From contig NZ_JAPEOQ010000001.1 of NCBI RefSeq assembly GCF_026341035.1, forward strand, positions 124,001 through 188,000: a stretch of 64,000 nt of DNA. Direction: 5' to 3'. Under the pieces are notes generated by a model. It searched no databases. It was not told where the DNA came from and was given only the letters and a program-made list of their open reading frames with translations. Each line of letters starts with the position of its first letter. The first letter of the stretch is position 1. The stretch is from Streptomyces sp. NBC_01016. GTDB lineage: Bacteria > Actinomycetota > Actinomycetes > Streptomycetales > Streptomycetaceae. The position numbers and the translations under genes are program-made. Positions 53,658-63,036 of this stretch are shown here, piece by piece.

Positions 53658-54305
53658 ATGAACTTCTGGGACTACCTGGGCGCCCGGCACCAGCAGCTGC
53701 TCGCCGACGCCTATCAACACGCGAGCGCCGTCTTCCAGTGCATGGTCCTCGCGACCTTGATCGGCATCGTCATCGGCATCGTCTCGTACCGCAGCGAATG
53801 GGCCGGGAACCTGGCGACGACCGCCACCTCGACCATTCTGACCATCCCCTCGCTCGCCATGATCGGTCTGCTGATCCCGATCGTGGGGCTCGGCGTCGCA
53901 CCGACCGTCATCGCGCTGACCCTGTACGGGCTGCTGCCGATCGTGCGGAACGCGATCGTGGGCCTGCGCGGCGTCGACCCGGCGCTCATCGACGCGGCGA
54001 AGGGCATCGGGATGTCCCGGACCGCCCGCCTGTTCAAGGTGGAACTGCCGCTCGCCTGGCCGCCGATCCTCACCGGGATCCGGGTCTCCACGCAGATGCT
54101 GATGGGCATCGCCGCCATCGCCGCGTTCGCCTCGGGCCCCGGACTCGGCAACGAGATCTTCCGCGGCATCGCCTCCCTGGGCAGCGCCAACGCGCTCAAC
54201 CAGGTGCTCGCCGGAACGCTCGGCATCATCATCCTCGCCCTGCTCTTCGACGCCGCGTACGTCCTCATCGGACGGCTGACCATCCCGAGGGGGATCCGTG
54301 CCTGA
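53658..54305 (+). CDS. Quaternary-amine ABC importer, permease 1
   Basis: A 215-residue permease with five or six membrane segments and the EAA-type loop DAAKGIGMSRTARLFKVELP, as in OpuBB/OpuCB. It is the first gene of a four-gene operon (permease, ATPase, permease, binding protein) for glycine betaine, choline or carnitine import. The stop overlaps the ATPase start by 8 nt. Confidence 0.92.
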   Translation: MNFWDYLGARHQQLLADAYQHASAVFQCMVLATLIGIVIGIVSYRSEWAGNLATTATSTILTIPSLAMIGLLIPIVGLGVAPTVIALTLYGLLPIVRNAIVGLRGVDPALIDAAKGIGMSRTARLFKVELPLAWPPILTGIRVSTQMLMGIAAIAAFASGPGLGNEIFRGIASLGSANALNQVLAGTLGIIILALLFDAAYVLIGRLTIPRGIRA

Positions 54306-55581
54306 GACCACGACGACCGCGACGACCGAGCCGTCCGGGGCCCCCGAGGCGTCCGGGGCCAGCATCGAGCTGGAGAACCTCACCAAGCGCTATCCGGGCT
54401 CCACCGACCCCGCCGTGGACAGCGTCAACATGGAGATCAAGGCGGGCGAGCTGATCATCTTCGTCGGCCCGTCCGGCTGCGGGAAGTCCACGACGCTGAA
54501 GATGATCAACCGGCTGATCGAGCCGACCGGCGGCCGCATCCGCATCGGCGGCGAGGACGTCACCGACATGGACCCGGTGAAGCTGCGCCGCAAGGTCGGG
54601 TACGCGATCCAGTCCTCCGGGCTCTTCCCGCACATGACGGTCGCCCAGAACATCGCGCTCGTGCCGAAGATGATCGGCTGGTCCAAGTCGAAGATCAAGG
54701 CGCGGGTGGAAGAAATGCTCGACCTGGTCGGCCTCGACGCCGCCGAGTACCACGGCCGCTATCCGCGCCAGCTCTCCGGCGGCCAGCAGCAACGCGTGGG
54801 CGTGGCAAGGGCGTTGGCCGCGGACCCGCCCGTCCTGTTGATGGACGAGCCGTTCGGCGCCGTCGACCCGATCACCCGCGACCACCTCCAGGACGAGCTG
54901 ATCCGGCTCCAGCACGAGCTGCACAAGACGATCGTCTTCGTCACGCACGACTTCGACGAGGCGATCAAGCTCGGCGACCGGATCGCGGTGCTCCGCGAGA
55001 AGTCGCACATCGCGCAGTTCGACACCCCGGAGGCGATCCTCACCAACCCGGCGGACGACTTCGTCTCCGGGTTCGTCGGCGCCGGGGCCGCTCTCAAACG
55101 CCTCAACCTCACCCGCGTACGCGACGTGGAGGTCACCGACTATCCGACGGTGCACGTCGACGACCCGCTGCAGGACATCTTCAACAAGCTGCGGGCGGCC
55201 GGCACGAACGAGTTGCTGCTGCTCGACAGGCGCGGCCGGCCCTACAAGTGGCTGCGCCGCGGCGACCTGATGCGCGCCAAGGGCTCCCTCGCCCGCGCGG
55301 GCACCCTCGTGCACGACACCGTCACCCGCGACGCCACCCTGCGCGACGCCCTCGAAGCGGTCCTCACCGACAACGCGGGCCGCGTCGCGGTGACCGGGCG
55401 GCGGGGCGCGTACGAGGGCGTCGTCGACATGGAGACGCTGATGAACTCCGTGCACGAACTCCTGGACGCCGACCGCCTCGAAGCGGTCGAGCACCAGCAC
55501 GAGCTGGAGGAGAAGCGCGCCGAGCAGACGCACCTCGAGCAGGAGGGCTCCCAGGGCGCCGGCGGGGAGGCGAAGGCGTGA
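54298..55581 (+). CDS. Quaternary-amine ABC importer, ATP-binding subunit with CBS pair
   Basis: A 427-residue ATPase with Walker [11 protein letters not shown], signature [15 protein letters not shown], Walker [13 protein letters not shown] and H-loop [14 protein letters not shown] domains follow ([38 protein letters not shown]), as in OpuA/OpuC ATPases that sense ionic strength. The GTG start overlaps permease 1, and the end overlaps permease 2 (GTGA). Confidence 0.94.
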   Translation: MPETTTTATTEPSGAPEASGASIELENLTKRYPGSTDPAVDSVNMEIKAGELIIFVGPSGCGKSTTLKMINRLIEPTGGRIRIGGEDVTDMDPVKLRRKVGYAIQSSGLFPHMTVAQNIALVPKMIGWSKSKIKARVEEMLDLVGLDAAEYHGRYPRQLSGGQQQRVGVARALAADPPVLLMDEPFGAVDPITRDHLQDELIRLQHELHKTIVFVTHDFDEAIKLGDRIAVLREKSHIAQFDTPEAILTNPADDFVSGFVGAGAALKRLNLTRVRDVEVTDYPTVHVDDPLQDIFNKLRAAGTNELLLLDRRGRPYKWLRRGDLMRAKGSLARAGTLVHDTVTRDATLRDALEAVLTDNAGRVAVTGRRGAYEGVVDMETLMNSVHELLDADRLEAVEHQHELEEKRAEQTHLEQEGSQGAGGEAKA

Positions 55582-56456
55582 GCACACCGTCCCGAAAATC
55601 GCCTCCGAACGGCGCGCGCCCCGAGGGCGAACACGAGGTCAAGGGCCTCGCGTTCCGCGACGAGGGCCAGGGCGAGCAGGAGGCACCGCCGCCCTCCCCG
55701 CCCGCCCGGAAGGAACCGTCCCGCATCACCTGGAAGAAGCTGACGTTCCTTCCGGTGTTCCTGATCCTCGTGCTGCTGATCACCTGGCTCTGGTTCCGCA
55801 ACGCCGACCTCGACACGATCTCCGAGAACGCCATCGCGGGCGGCAAGGTGTGGAAGGCGCTGCGCCAGCACATCAGCCTGACGGTGATCTCGACGTTCTT
55901 CGTGCTGATCATCGCGATCCCGCTGGGGATCCTGCTGACCCGCAAGATGTTCCGCAAGGCGACCCCGTTCGCCCTGGCGATCGCCAACATGGGCCAGGCC
56001 ACCCCGGCCATCGGCCTGCTCGCCCTGCTCGTCATCTGGCTGGGCATCGGCGAGAAGTCGGCCCTGATCGGCATCATCATCTACGCGATCCTGCCGGTGC
56101 TCTCCAACACCATCGCGGGCCTGAAGGCCAACGATCCGACGCTCCTCGAAGCGGCGAAGGGCATCGGGATGTCGCCGATGGGGGTGCTGAGCAAGGTCGA
56201 ACTCCCCCTCGCCGTACCGCTGATCCTCGCGGGCGTGCGCACGGCGCTCGTCCTCAACGTCGGTACGGCGACGCTTGCCACCTTCGGCGGTGGCGGCGGC
56301 CTCGGCGTCCTCATCACCACCGGGATCACCAACCAGCGCATGCCGGTCCTGATGCTCGGCTCGATCCTGACGATCGCGCTGGCCCTGCTCGTCGACTGGC
56401 TGGCCTCGCTGGCCGAACTGCTGCTGCGCCCGCGCGGGTTGGAGGTGCGCTCATGA
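55578..56456 (+). CDS. Quaternary-amine ABC importer, permease 2
   Basis: A 292-residue permease with a ~50-residue charged, Pro-rich cytoplasmic N-terminus before the first membrane helix (FLPVFLILVLLITWLWF). The coupling loop is LEAAKGIGMSPMGVLSKVEL. It pairs with permease 1. The GTG start overlaps the ATPase stop by 4 nt; the ATGA overlap with the binding-protein gene follows. Confidence 0.92.
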   Translation: MSTPSRKSPPNGARPEGEHEVKGLAFRDEGQGEQEAPPPSPPARKEPSRITWKKLTFLPVFLILVLLITWLWFRNADLDTISENAIAGGKVWKALRQHISLTVISTFFVLIIAIPLGILLTRKMFRKATPFALAIANMGQATPAIGLLALLVIWLGIGEKSALIGIIIYAILPVLSNTIAGLKANDPTLLEAAKGIGMSPMGVLSKVELPLAVPLILAGVRTALVLNVGTATLATFGGGGGLGVLITTGITNQRMPVLMLGSILTIALALLVDWLASLAELLLRPRGLEVRS

Positions 56457-57451
56457 GGTCCTTCAACCCCGTGAAGCCCATGAAGTACCGCGTACGTGTT
56501 GCGGTCGCGGCGAGCTGCGGGATCGCGCTCCTCGCGAGCGGCTGCGGACTGACCAGTGGCAGCCCGCTGGTCGATGATGTGCAGCCCGGCTCCGTCGGCA
56601 AGGGCAAGCCCCTGGCGGGCGCGGACATCACCGTCACGTCCAAGGAGTTCACCGAGCAGCTGGTGCTCGGCGCGATCATGGGCATCGCGTTCAAGGCGGC
56701 CGGCGCGGACGTCCTCGACCGGACCGGCATCCAGGGCTCCATCGGCGCCCGCGAGGCCATCAAGTCCGGTGACGCCGACGCCATGTACGAGTACACGGGC
56801 ACGGCCTGGATCACGTATCTCGGCAACTCGGACCCGATCACCGACCCGCAGAAGCAGTACGAGGCCGTGGCCAAGGCCGACAAGAAGAACGGCATCACCT
56901 GGCTGCCGCAGGCCGAGCTCAACAACACCTACGCGCTCGCCATGAACGACGCCAACTTCAAGAAGTACGGCACCAAGACGCTCTCCGACGTCGCCGCGCT
57001 CGCCAAGAAGAACCCGAAGGCCGTCACGCTGTGCGTGGAGAGCGAGTTCGCCAACCGGGCCGACGGTCTGCCCGGCATGCAGAAGGCGTACGGGATGAAT
57101 CTGCCCACCGCCAACATCACGCAGATGGACAGCGGCATCATCTACACCCAGGCGTCCAAGGGCAGTTGCACCTACGGCGAGGTCTACACGACCGACGGCC
57201 GGATCAAGGCGATGCACCTGAACGTCATGGAGGACGACAAGAAGTTCTTCCCGAACTACAACGCGGCGCCCTCGATCAACACCAAGGCGCTCAAGAAGTA
57301 CCCGGCGATGGCGGACATCCTGGAGCCGATCACGAAGAAGCTCAACAACACCGTCGCCCAGGACCTCAACTCGAAGGTGGACGTCGAAGGGCAGGACCCG
57401 CACGACGTGGCGAAGGACTGGCTGGTGAAGGAGGGCTTCGTCAAGAAGTGA
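56453..57451 (+). CDS. Quaternary-amine ABC importer, substrate-binding lipoprotein
   Basis: A 332-residue OpuAC/ProX-family lipoprotein. Signal peptide with lipobox LLASGC (lipid Cys at 31). The mature part has ADITVTSKEFTEQLVLGAI, MYEYTGTAWITYLG, and ESEFANRADGLPGMQKAYG. It captures glycine betaine or a related osmolyte outside the membrane. It overlaps permease 2 by 4 nt and ends the operon. Confidence 0.93.
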   Translation: MRSFNPVKPMKYRVRVAVAASCGIALLASGCGLTSGSPLVDDVQPGSVGKGKPLAGADITVTSKEFTEQLVLGAIMGIAFKAAGADVLDRTGIQGSIGAREAIKSGDADAMYEYTGTAWITYLGNSDPITDPQKQYEAVAKADKKNGITWLPQAELNNTYALAMNDANFKKYGTKTLSDVAALAKKNPKAVTLCVESEFANRADGLPGMQKAYGMNLPTANITQMDSGIIYTQASKGSCTYGEVYTTDGRIKAMHLNVMEDDKKFFPNYNAAPSINTKALKKYPAMADILEPITKKLNNTVAQDLNSKVDVEGQDPHDVAKDWLVKEGFVKK

Positions 57452-57469
57452 GTGTCCGGTCCTTCAGCG

Positions 57470-58261
57470 TCAGCACTCCGGGACCGTGCCCGAGCCCTTC
57501 TCCATGTTCGTCAGCGCGGTCATCGTGCCCTTGAGCGTGCTCACCGAGATCAGCTTCATCGAATCCGGTGCGGAGGCCTTCGCGTCCGAGCACTCCGCCT
57601 TCGGTACGAGGAAGACCGTGGCGCCGTCGCGGTCGGCGGCCTGCACCTTCAGCGAGACGCCGCCGACCGGGCCGACCTTGCCCTTGGCGTCGATGGTGCC
57701 GGTGCCTGCGATGGACTTCCCGCCGGTGAGGTCGCCGCCGCTGCCGTCGCCGTCCAGCATGTCGATGATGCCGAGGGAGAAGAGCAGTCCTGCGCTCGGG
57801 CCGCCGACGTCGCCGAGCTGGAGGTCGACCTTGATGTCCTTCGAGGACTTGCCGAGATAGGACAGGGCGGCCTCGGTGGCGGCGTCCTGCGAGCCCTTCA
57901 TCTCCTGCTGGTTGTGCTGCTCGACCTCCTTCGTCGAGTCGCCCGACGGGTACACCGCGTCGCGCGGCATGACCGCGCGGTTCTCGGCGAACCAGCCGTC
58001 GAGTACGTCGCTGAGGTGCACGGAGGCGTCGGGGCCCGTCGCCACGATGGTCACCGCGCGCAGCTTGCCGTCCGTGGGGCGGGTGGGGGCGCCGCTGATG
58101 TCGATGACGGGTTTGCCGTCCGACTTCCCGAGCACGTTCGTCGTGGGCCCGGGCTGCGCGACGGAGAACGGCAGCGGGGCGAAACCCGCTACCGCGAGGA
58201 GGGCGACGACCGGAGCCGCGCAGGCGGCGATGGCAACGGGGCGGCTGAGGCGATTGAGCAC
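57470..58261 (-). CDS. S16 (Lon-like) serine protease, YlbL-related, lacking the PDZ domain
   Basis: A 263-residue membrane-anchored protein. It has an N-terminal signal anchor, a YlbL-type region (QPGPTTNVLG), and an S16 fold with catalytic Ser in LQLGDVGGPSAGLLFSLGII and Lys in GKVGPVGGVSLKVQAA. YlbL/Lon-like proteins normally have a PDZ domain between the N-terminal region and the protease; here the space is too short. It probably acts outside the membrane. The GTG start lacks a clear ribosome-binding site. Confidence 0.85.
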   Translation of the reverse strand: MLNRLSRPVAIAACAAPVVALLAVAGFAPLPFSVAQPGPTTNVLGKSDGKPVIDISGAPTRPTDGKLRAVTIVATGPDASVHLSDVLDGWFAENRAVMPRDAVYPSGDSTKEVEQHNQQEMKGSQDAATEAALSYLGKSSKDIKVDLQLGDVGGPSAGLLFSLGIIDMLDGDGSGGDLTGGKSIAGTGTIDAKGKVGPVGGVSLKVQAADRDGATVFLVPKAECSDAKASAPDSMKLISVSTLKGTMTALTNMEKGSGTVPEC

Positions 58262-58296
58262 GGGTTGACTCTAACGTGAGGGCGTTTCGGCAAAAT

Positions 58297-58343
58297 CCAG
58301 CCCCGCCGACGATTGAGGCGCGGGGTCCGGGGCGGAGCCCCGG
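58297..58343. repeat. Dispersed intergenic palindrome, inverted copy
   Basis: CCAGCCCCGCCGACGATTGA, then GGCGCGGGGTCCGGGGCGGAGCCCCGG. It is the reverse orientation of the 28431 element, between the IclR gene stop and the S16 protease start. Confidence 0.7.
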
Positions 58344-58367
58344 AGCGCAACGCCGTCGCCGAGGGAG

Positions 58368-59009
58368 TTACCGGAGCGCGTCCGACACTTCGCGGGCCGC
58401 GTCCAGGACCCTGGGGCCCACCCGTTCCGGGACGGAGTCCGAGAGCATGACCACGCCCACGCTGCCCTCCAGGCCGGTCACCCCCAGCAGTGGCGCGGCC
58501 GCGCCGCTGGCGCCCGCCTCCAGTTCGCCGTGGGTGAGGGTGTAGCCGGACTCGGGGAGCACGCCCTGGCGGGCGCCGAGGATGGCGCGGCCCGCGGCGC
58601 CCCGGTCGAGCGGGTGGCGGAAGCCCGTGCGGTACGCCACGTGGTAGTCGGTCCAGGTCGGCTCGACGACGGCCACGGCGAGGGCCTCCGTACCGTCCAC
58701 CAGGGTGAGGTGGGCCGTCGCCCCGATGTCCTCGGCGAGGGAGCGCAGGGCGGGCAGCGCTGCCTCGCGTACCAAGGGGTGGACCTGGCGGCCGAGGCGC
58801 AGGACGCCGAGTCCGACGCGGGCGCGGCCGCCCAGGTCGCGGCGGACGAGGGCGTGCTGTTCGAGGGTGGCGAGCAGGCGGTAGACGACCGTGCGGTTGA
58901 CCCCGAGCTTGTTGGAGAGCTCGGTGACGGTCAGGCCGTGGTCGGTGTCTGCGAGCAGTTTGAGGACGCGCAGTCCCCGGTCGAGCGTCTGGGAGGTCTC
59001 CGCGGTCAC
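58368..59009 (-). CDS. IclR-family transcriptional regulator
   Basis: A 213-residue protein. The N-terminal winged helix is TLDRGLRVLKLLADTDHG, then VTELSNKLGVNRTVVYRLLA. The effector-binding domain includes GATAHLTLVDGTEALAVAVV and RTGFRHPLDRGAAGRAILGA. GTG at 59009 with GGAGTGG upstream is chosen; an in-frame GTG at 59018 is possible. The regulated genes are not obvious. It is short compared with the usual ~250 residues because the C-terminal region is trimmed. Confidence 0.9.
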   Translation of the reverse strand: MTAETSQTLDRGLRVLKLLADTDHGLTVTELSNKLGVNRTVVYRLLATLEQHALVRRDLGGRARVGLGVLRLGRQVHPLVREAALPALRSLAEDIGATAHLTLVDGTEALAVAVVEPTWTDYHVAYRTGFRHPLDRGAAGRAILGARQGVLPESGYTLTHGELEAGASGAAAPLLGVTGLEGSVGVVMLSDSVPERVGPRVLDAAREVSDALR

Positions 59010-59290
59010 GACGCCCACTCCTTAGTGGTGAGGGACGACGGTCTCTGCGCGGGGGTCGCGTCACCTGTCCCGTGGGCGACGCGCGTCAGAGGCCGCCGGT
59101 CGGTGATCAGGCGCTGGGCTGCTTACGGCTGTCATTGGACGCACCGGCTGCGCTCCGCGGCGGCTCTGCCACGGGGCGTGTGCGTTGCCCGGAATGTAGC
59201 GAGGTCGTCCCGCTGAGCGGAAGACTCCGTCCAGAATCCGGGCAACCAACGGCCGGAGATGTGCGCGATTGCCCGCACTTGATCCCCATG

Positions 59291-61093
59291 TCACTTCATG
59301 CGGGTGGCCCATTCCTGCACCTTGGCGATGCGCTGGCGCAGCTGTCCGCCGGTCGCCTCCGCGCTCGGCGGGCCGCCGCACACCCGGCGCAGCTCGGTGT
59401 GGACGACACCGTGCGGCTTCCCGCTCTGATGCACGTACGCCCCGACGATGGTGTTGAGCTTCTTTCGCAGCTCCATCAGCTCCTTGTGGGAGACGACGGG
59501 GCGGCGGTCGGCCGGCAGCTCCAGGAGGTCGGCCTCGCTGTCCGGCTTCTTCTTGCTGTGCGAGATCTGGCGGGCCTGGCGCTTCTGGAGGAGCATCTGC
59601 ACCTGGTCGGGTTCGAGGAGGCCCGGGATGCCGAGGTAGTCCTGCTCCTCCTCGCTGCCGGGGTGCGCCTGCATGCCGAACTCGGCGCCGTTGTACATGA
59701 CCCGGTCGAAGGTGGCCTCGGACTCGAGGGCCTCGAAGGAGAACTGCTCCTGCTCGCCGGTGTCCTCGTCCTGCTCCTTGTTCGCCTCGTCCATCTCCTT
59801 CTCGGACTCGGCGTAGGGGTCCTCCTCCTCGTCCTTCTTCGGCTTGTCGAGGACGTGGTCGCGCTCGACCTCCATCTCGTTGGCGAAGCCGAGCAGGTCG
59901 GGGACGGTGGGCAGGAAGACGGAGGCCGTCTCGCCGCGCCTGCGGGACCGTACGAAACGGCCCACGGCCTGAGCGAAGAAGAGCGGGGTCGAGATGGTCG
60001 TGGCGTAGACGCCGACCGCGAGGCGCGGCACGTCGACGCCCTCGGACACCATGCGGACGGCGACCATCCACCGGTCGTCGCTCGCCGCGAAGTCGTCGAT
60101 CCGGTTCGAGGCTCCGGTGTCGTCGGAGAGCACGACGGTGGCCTTGCTGCCCGTGATCTCGCGGATCAGCTTCGCGTACGCGCGGGCCGATTCCTGGTCG
60201 GAGGCGATGACGAGGCCGCCCGCGTCCGGGATGCCCTTCCTGACCTCGGTGAGGCGGGCGTCGGCGGCGCGCAGCACGCTCGGCATCCACTCGCCGCGCG
60301 GGTCGAGGGCGGTGCGCCAGGCCTGGCTGATGGCGTCCTTGGTCATCGGCTCGCCGAGCCGGGCCGCGATCTCGTCACCGGCCTTCGTGCGCCAGCGCAT
60401 GTTGCCGCTGTACGAGAGGAAGATGACGGGCCGCACGACGTTGTCGGCGAGCGCTTGGCCGTAGCCGTACGTGTAGTCGGCGGACGAGCGCCGGATGCCG
60501 TCCCTGCCCTCCTCGTACTGGACGAAGGGGATCGGGTTGGTGTCGGAGCGGAACGGCGTACCGGTGAGCGCGAGGCGGCGGGTGGCCGGTTCGAAGGCTT
60601 CCAGGCAGGCCTCGCCCCACGACTTCGAGTCACCGGCGTGGTGGATCTCGTCGAGGATGACGAGCGTCTTGCGCTGCTCGCTGCGGTTGCGGTGCAGCAT
60701 CGGCCGCACGCCCACACCCGCGTACGTGACGGCGACGCCCTGGTACTCCTTGCTGAGCGGACCCGCGCTGTACTCGGGGTCCAGCTTGATCCCTATCCGG
60801 GCGGCCGCTTCGGCCCACTGCTTCTTCAGGTGCTCGGTCGGCGCGACCACGGTCACCTGCTGCACGACGTGGTGGTGCAGCATCCAGGACGCGAGGGTGA
60901 GCGCGAACGTGGTCTTCCCGGCGCCCGGGGTCGCGACCGCCAGGAAGTCGCGCGGCTGCTCCTGGATGTACCTGTCCATCGCACCCTGCTGCCAGGCACG
61001 CAGCTTGTTGGCCGTGCCCCAGGGGGCGCGGCCGGGGAAGGCGGGTGACAGGTGGGCGGACGAGGCAGAAGGAGTGGTGGATGTAGTAGTCAC
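59291..61093 (-). CDS. DEAD/DEAH-box helicase
   Basis: A 600-residue SF2 helicase with Walker A VATPGAGKTT (K60), DEIHHA near residue 148, LALTGTPFRSDTNPIPF and motif VI QAVGRFVRSRRRGE. A long acidic insert (Glu/Asp-rich, about residues 410-460) and a basic C-terminus follow. No restriction or repair partner is adjacent. Widespread in Streptomyces; its role is unknown. GTG start with GGAGACC just upstream. Confidence 0.9.
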   Translation of the reverse strand: MTTTSTTPSASSAHLSPAFPGRAPWGTANKLRAWQQGAMDRYIQEQPRDFLAVATPGAGKTTFALTLASWMLHHHVVQQVTVVAPTEHLKKQWAEAAARIGIKLDPEYSAGPLSKEYQGVAVTYAGVGVRPMLHRNRSEQRKTLVILDEIHHAGDSKSWGEACLEAFEPATRRLALTGTPFRSDTNPIPFVQYEEGRDGIRRSSADYTYGYGQALADNVVRPVIFLSYSGNMRWRTKAGDEIAARLGEPMTKDAISQAWRTALDPRGEWMPSVLRAADARLTEVRKGIPDAGGLVIASDQESARAYAKLIREITGSKATVVLSDDTGASNRIDDFAASDDRWMVAVRMVSEGVDVPRLAVGVYATTISTPLFFAQAVGRFVRSRRRGETASVFLPTVPDLLGFANEMEVERDHVLDKPKKDEEEDPYAESEKEMDEANKEQDEDTGEQEQFSFEALESEATFDRVMYNGAEFGMQAHPGSEEEQDYLGIPGLLEPDQVQMLLQKRQARQISHSKKKPDSEADLLELPADRRPVVSHKELMELRKKLNTIVGAYVHQSGKPHGVVHTELRRVCGGPPSAEATGGQLRQRIAKVQEWATRMK

Positions 61094-61278
61094 GGTCTCC
61101 GGTTACTCAAAGCTGGACGGCACGGCTACGTATGACAACCGGGCCACCCTACCGGTGCCGAGGTTGACGGGCGCGCTGGGCGAGGCCGGGGACGGCGTGG
61201 TTGGGACGTGTGTCACAGATCAACTGACGGCCCGGAGCGTCGACTTCCACGTCACTTCTACGCGGAGTCAGGGCTACG

Positions 61279-62727
61279 TCACCGGTGCGCACGCAGCCGG
61301 GAGGCCACCCATACGCCCACGAGCGCGACGGCCGCCATCGGCAGGAACACGGCGACGAACGCGGCCGGATGCGAGCCCCCGGCCCCCTGTGCGACACCGT
61401 GCCCCGCCGTGCCCACCGCTCCCCCGCCGAGCGCGGCGAAGGCGGCGCCTCCCGCGGCGAGCAGCAGCGCGTTGGAGAGGCCGTCGGAGATCTGCAGCGC
61501 GGCAGAGTTCGTCCCGGCCTCCTCGGGCGCGGACAGCTGAAGCAGCAACACGGACGTGGACGAGATCACGAGCCCCATCCCCAGGCAGCCGAAGGCCCAG
61601 GCGACCGCCACCGTCCACACGGGCACGGCCGGGATCAGCACGCTCGGCGCGACGGCCACGGCCGCGGCGACCAGCACCATGCCCCCGGCCACGAGCCGCT
61701 CCCGGTACGGCTCGACCCGCGGCCGGGACTGCAGCCACGAGCCGAACGCCCAGGTGCCGCCGCCCGCGGCGAGCGAGAACCCGGCGAGGGTGGGACTGAG
61801 GCCCCGCTGCGTCACCAGCATCAGCGGCACGAACGACTCGGCCGCGATGAACGACCCCGCCGCGATCCCGCGCAGCAGCACCACGGACGGAAGCCCGCGC
61901 GCGGCCCGGTACGTGCCGCGCGGCAGAAGGCCGAGCACGGACGGCACGAGGAGGGCGACGCCGACGGCTGCGGGCAGCAGGGACAGCGGCCGCAGGTCCT
62001 GGGCGGCGTACTGGAGGAGGCCCGCACCGAGGGAGATCCCGAGGGCGAGGCGGATGCGCCGCCGGTCGAAGCGCGCGGGCGCCGTCCCCTCGGGCGGCCC
62101 ACCGGCCCGCCGCCGCACCTCGGGAAGCGCAAGCGCAAGCGGCAGCACGACGAGCACGGGGATGCCGAGGAACACCCACCGCCAGCCGATGTGCTCGGTC
62201 ACGGCCCCGGCCGCCAGCGGCCCGACGATCGACGGCACGACCCAGCTCGCCGCGAACGCCGCCATGATCGCGGGCCGCAGCCGCTCCGGGTAGGCGCGGC
62301 TGACGACGACGTACAGCCCGACGATCACGAGCCCGCCCCCGAGCCCCTGCACGGCCCGCCCGGCGATGAACATCCACATGCTGCCCGCGGTCCCGGCGAG
62401 CAGCAGCCCCGCGGCGAAGGATCCGATCCCGGCCGTGACGGGGCCCAGCGGCCCGCTCCGGTCGGCCCACTGCCCGGCGAGCACCATTCCGAACAGGCTG
62501 GTCGTGAAGAAGCCGGAGAACGCGAACGCGTACAGCGACACCCCGTCCAACTCCCTTGCCGCGACGGGCATTGCCGTCCCCACGGCGGTCGCCTCGAAGG
62601 CGATGAGCAGCACGACGGTGACGATGCCGATGCTGAGCGCGCGATAGGTGCGGCCGAGGACACCTTCGGTCTCTGAGGGGACGGTGCGGGCGGGGGCGTC
62701 GTCAGTGACGTCTTCGAGGGCGGCCAT
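61279..62727 (-). CDS. MFS drug-exporter-like transporter (14-TM type)
   Basis: A 482-residue protein with about 14 membrane segments and DHA2-type motifs: AVGTAMPVAARELDGVSLYA at TM1, ADRSGPLGP (loop motif A), AGRAVQGLGGGLVIVGLYVV. The family exports hydrophobic drugs or biocides by proton antiport. ATG at 62727. No regulator is adjacent. Confidence 0.88.
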   Translation of the reverse strand: MAALEDVTDDAPARTVPSETEGVLGRTYRALSIGIVTVVLLIAFEATAVGTAMPVAARELDGVSLYAFAFSGFFTTSLFGMVLAGQWADRSGPLGPVTAGIGSFAAGLLLAGTAGSMWMFIAGRAVQGLGGGLVIVGLYVVVSRAYPERLRPAIMAAFAASWVVPSIVGPLAAGAVTEHIGWRWVFLGIPVLVVLPLALALPEVRRRAGGPPEGTAPARFDRRRIRLALGISLGAGLLQYAAQDLRPLSLLPAAVGVALLVPSVLGLLPRGTYRAARGLPSVVLLRGIAAGSFIAAESFVPLMLVTQRGLSPTLAGFSLAAGGGTWAFGSWLQSRPRVEPYRERLVAGGMVLVAAAVAVAPSVLIPAVPVWTVAVAWAFGCLGMGLVISSTSVLLLQLSAPEEAGTNSAALQISDGLSNALLLAAGGAAFAALGGGAVGTAGHGVAQGAGGSHPAAFVAVFLPMAAVALVGVWVASRLRAHR

Positions 62728-62901
62728 GCGGTTCAGAGTAAGGGGCGTAGGGGGCGCTGACCCCTGTCCGGAGACGGGTTCTCGGGTCGTCCGTTGGTCG
62801 TAGGTCGGCTTGGTGTGTGAACGGCGTATGGCAGTCACATTGCAGGGCGCCGGGAAGCCTTGAGGACGGTGATCACGTGCCCGTAGCGTGAGGCGCAGCT
62901 T

Positions 62902-62976
62902 GGCCGTGTGCCCGAGTGGCTTAGGGATTCGCCTGCAAAGCGAAGCACACCGGTTCGATTCCGGTCACGGCCTCCA
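62902..62976 (+). tRNA. tRNA-Cys (anticodon GCA)
   Basis: A 72-nt body with encoded CCA. The acceptor is GGCCGTG / CACGGCC with discriminator U, as expected for Cys. The anticodon stem is TTCGC / GCGAA around CTGCAAA (GCA). The T-arm is CCGGTTCGATTCCGG. Confidence 0.96.
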
Positions 62977-62980
62977 CGCA

Positions 62981-63017
62981 CGAAGGGGCGCCCCGCATGA
63001 AGCGGGGCGCCCCTTCG
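62981..63017. terminator. Terminator after tRNA-Cys
   Basis: A perfect 16-bp stem (CGAAGGGGCGCCCCGC / GCGGGGCGCCCCTTCG) with a 5-nt loop, immediately after the tRNA CCA and before the convergent dehydrogenase stop. Confidence 0.88.
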
Positions 63018-63036
63018 TCGTGCACGGGGTACGGCC

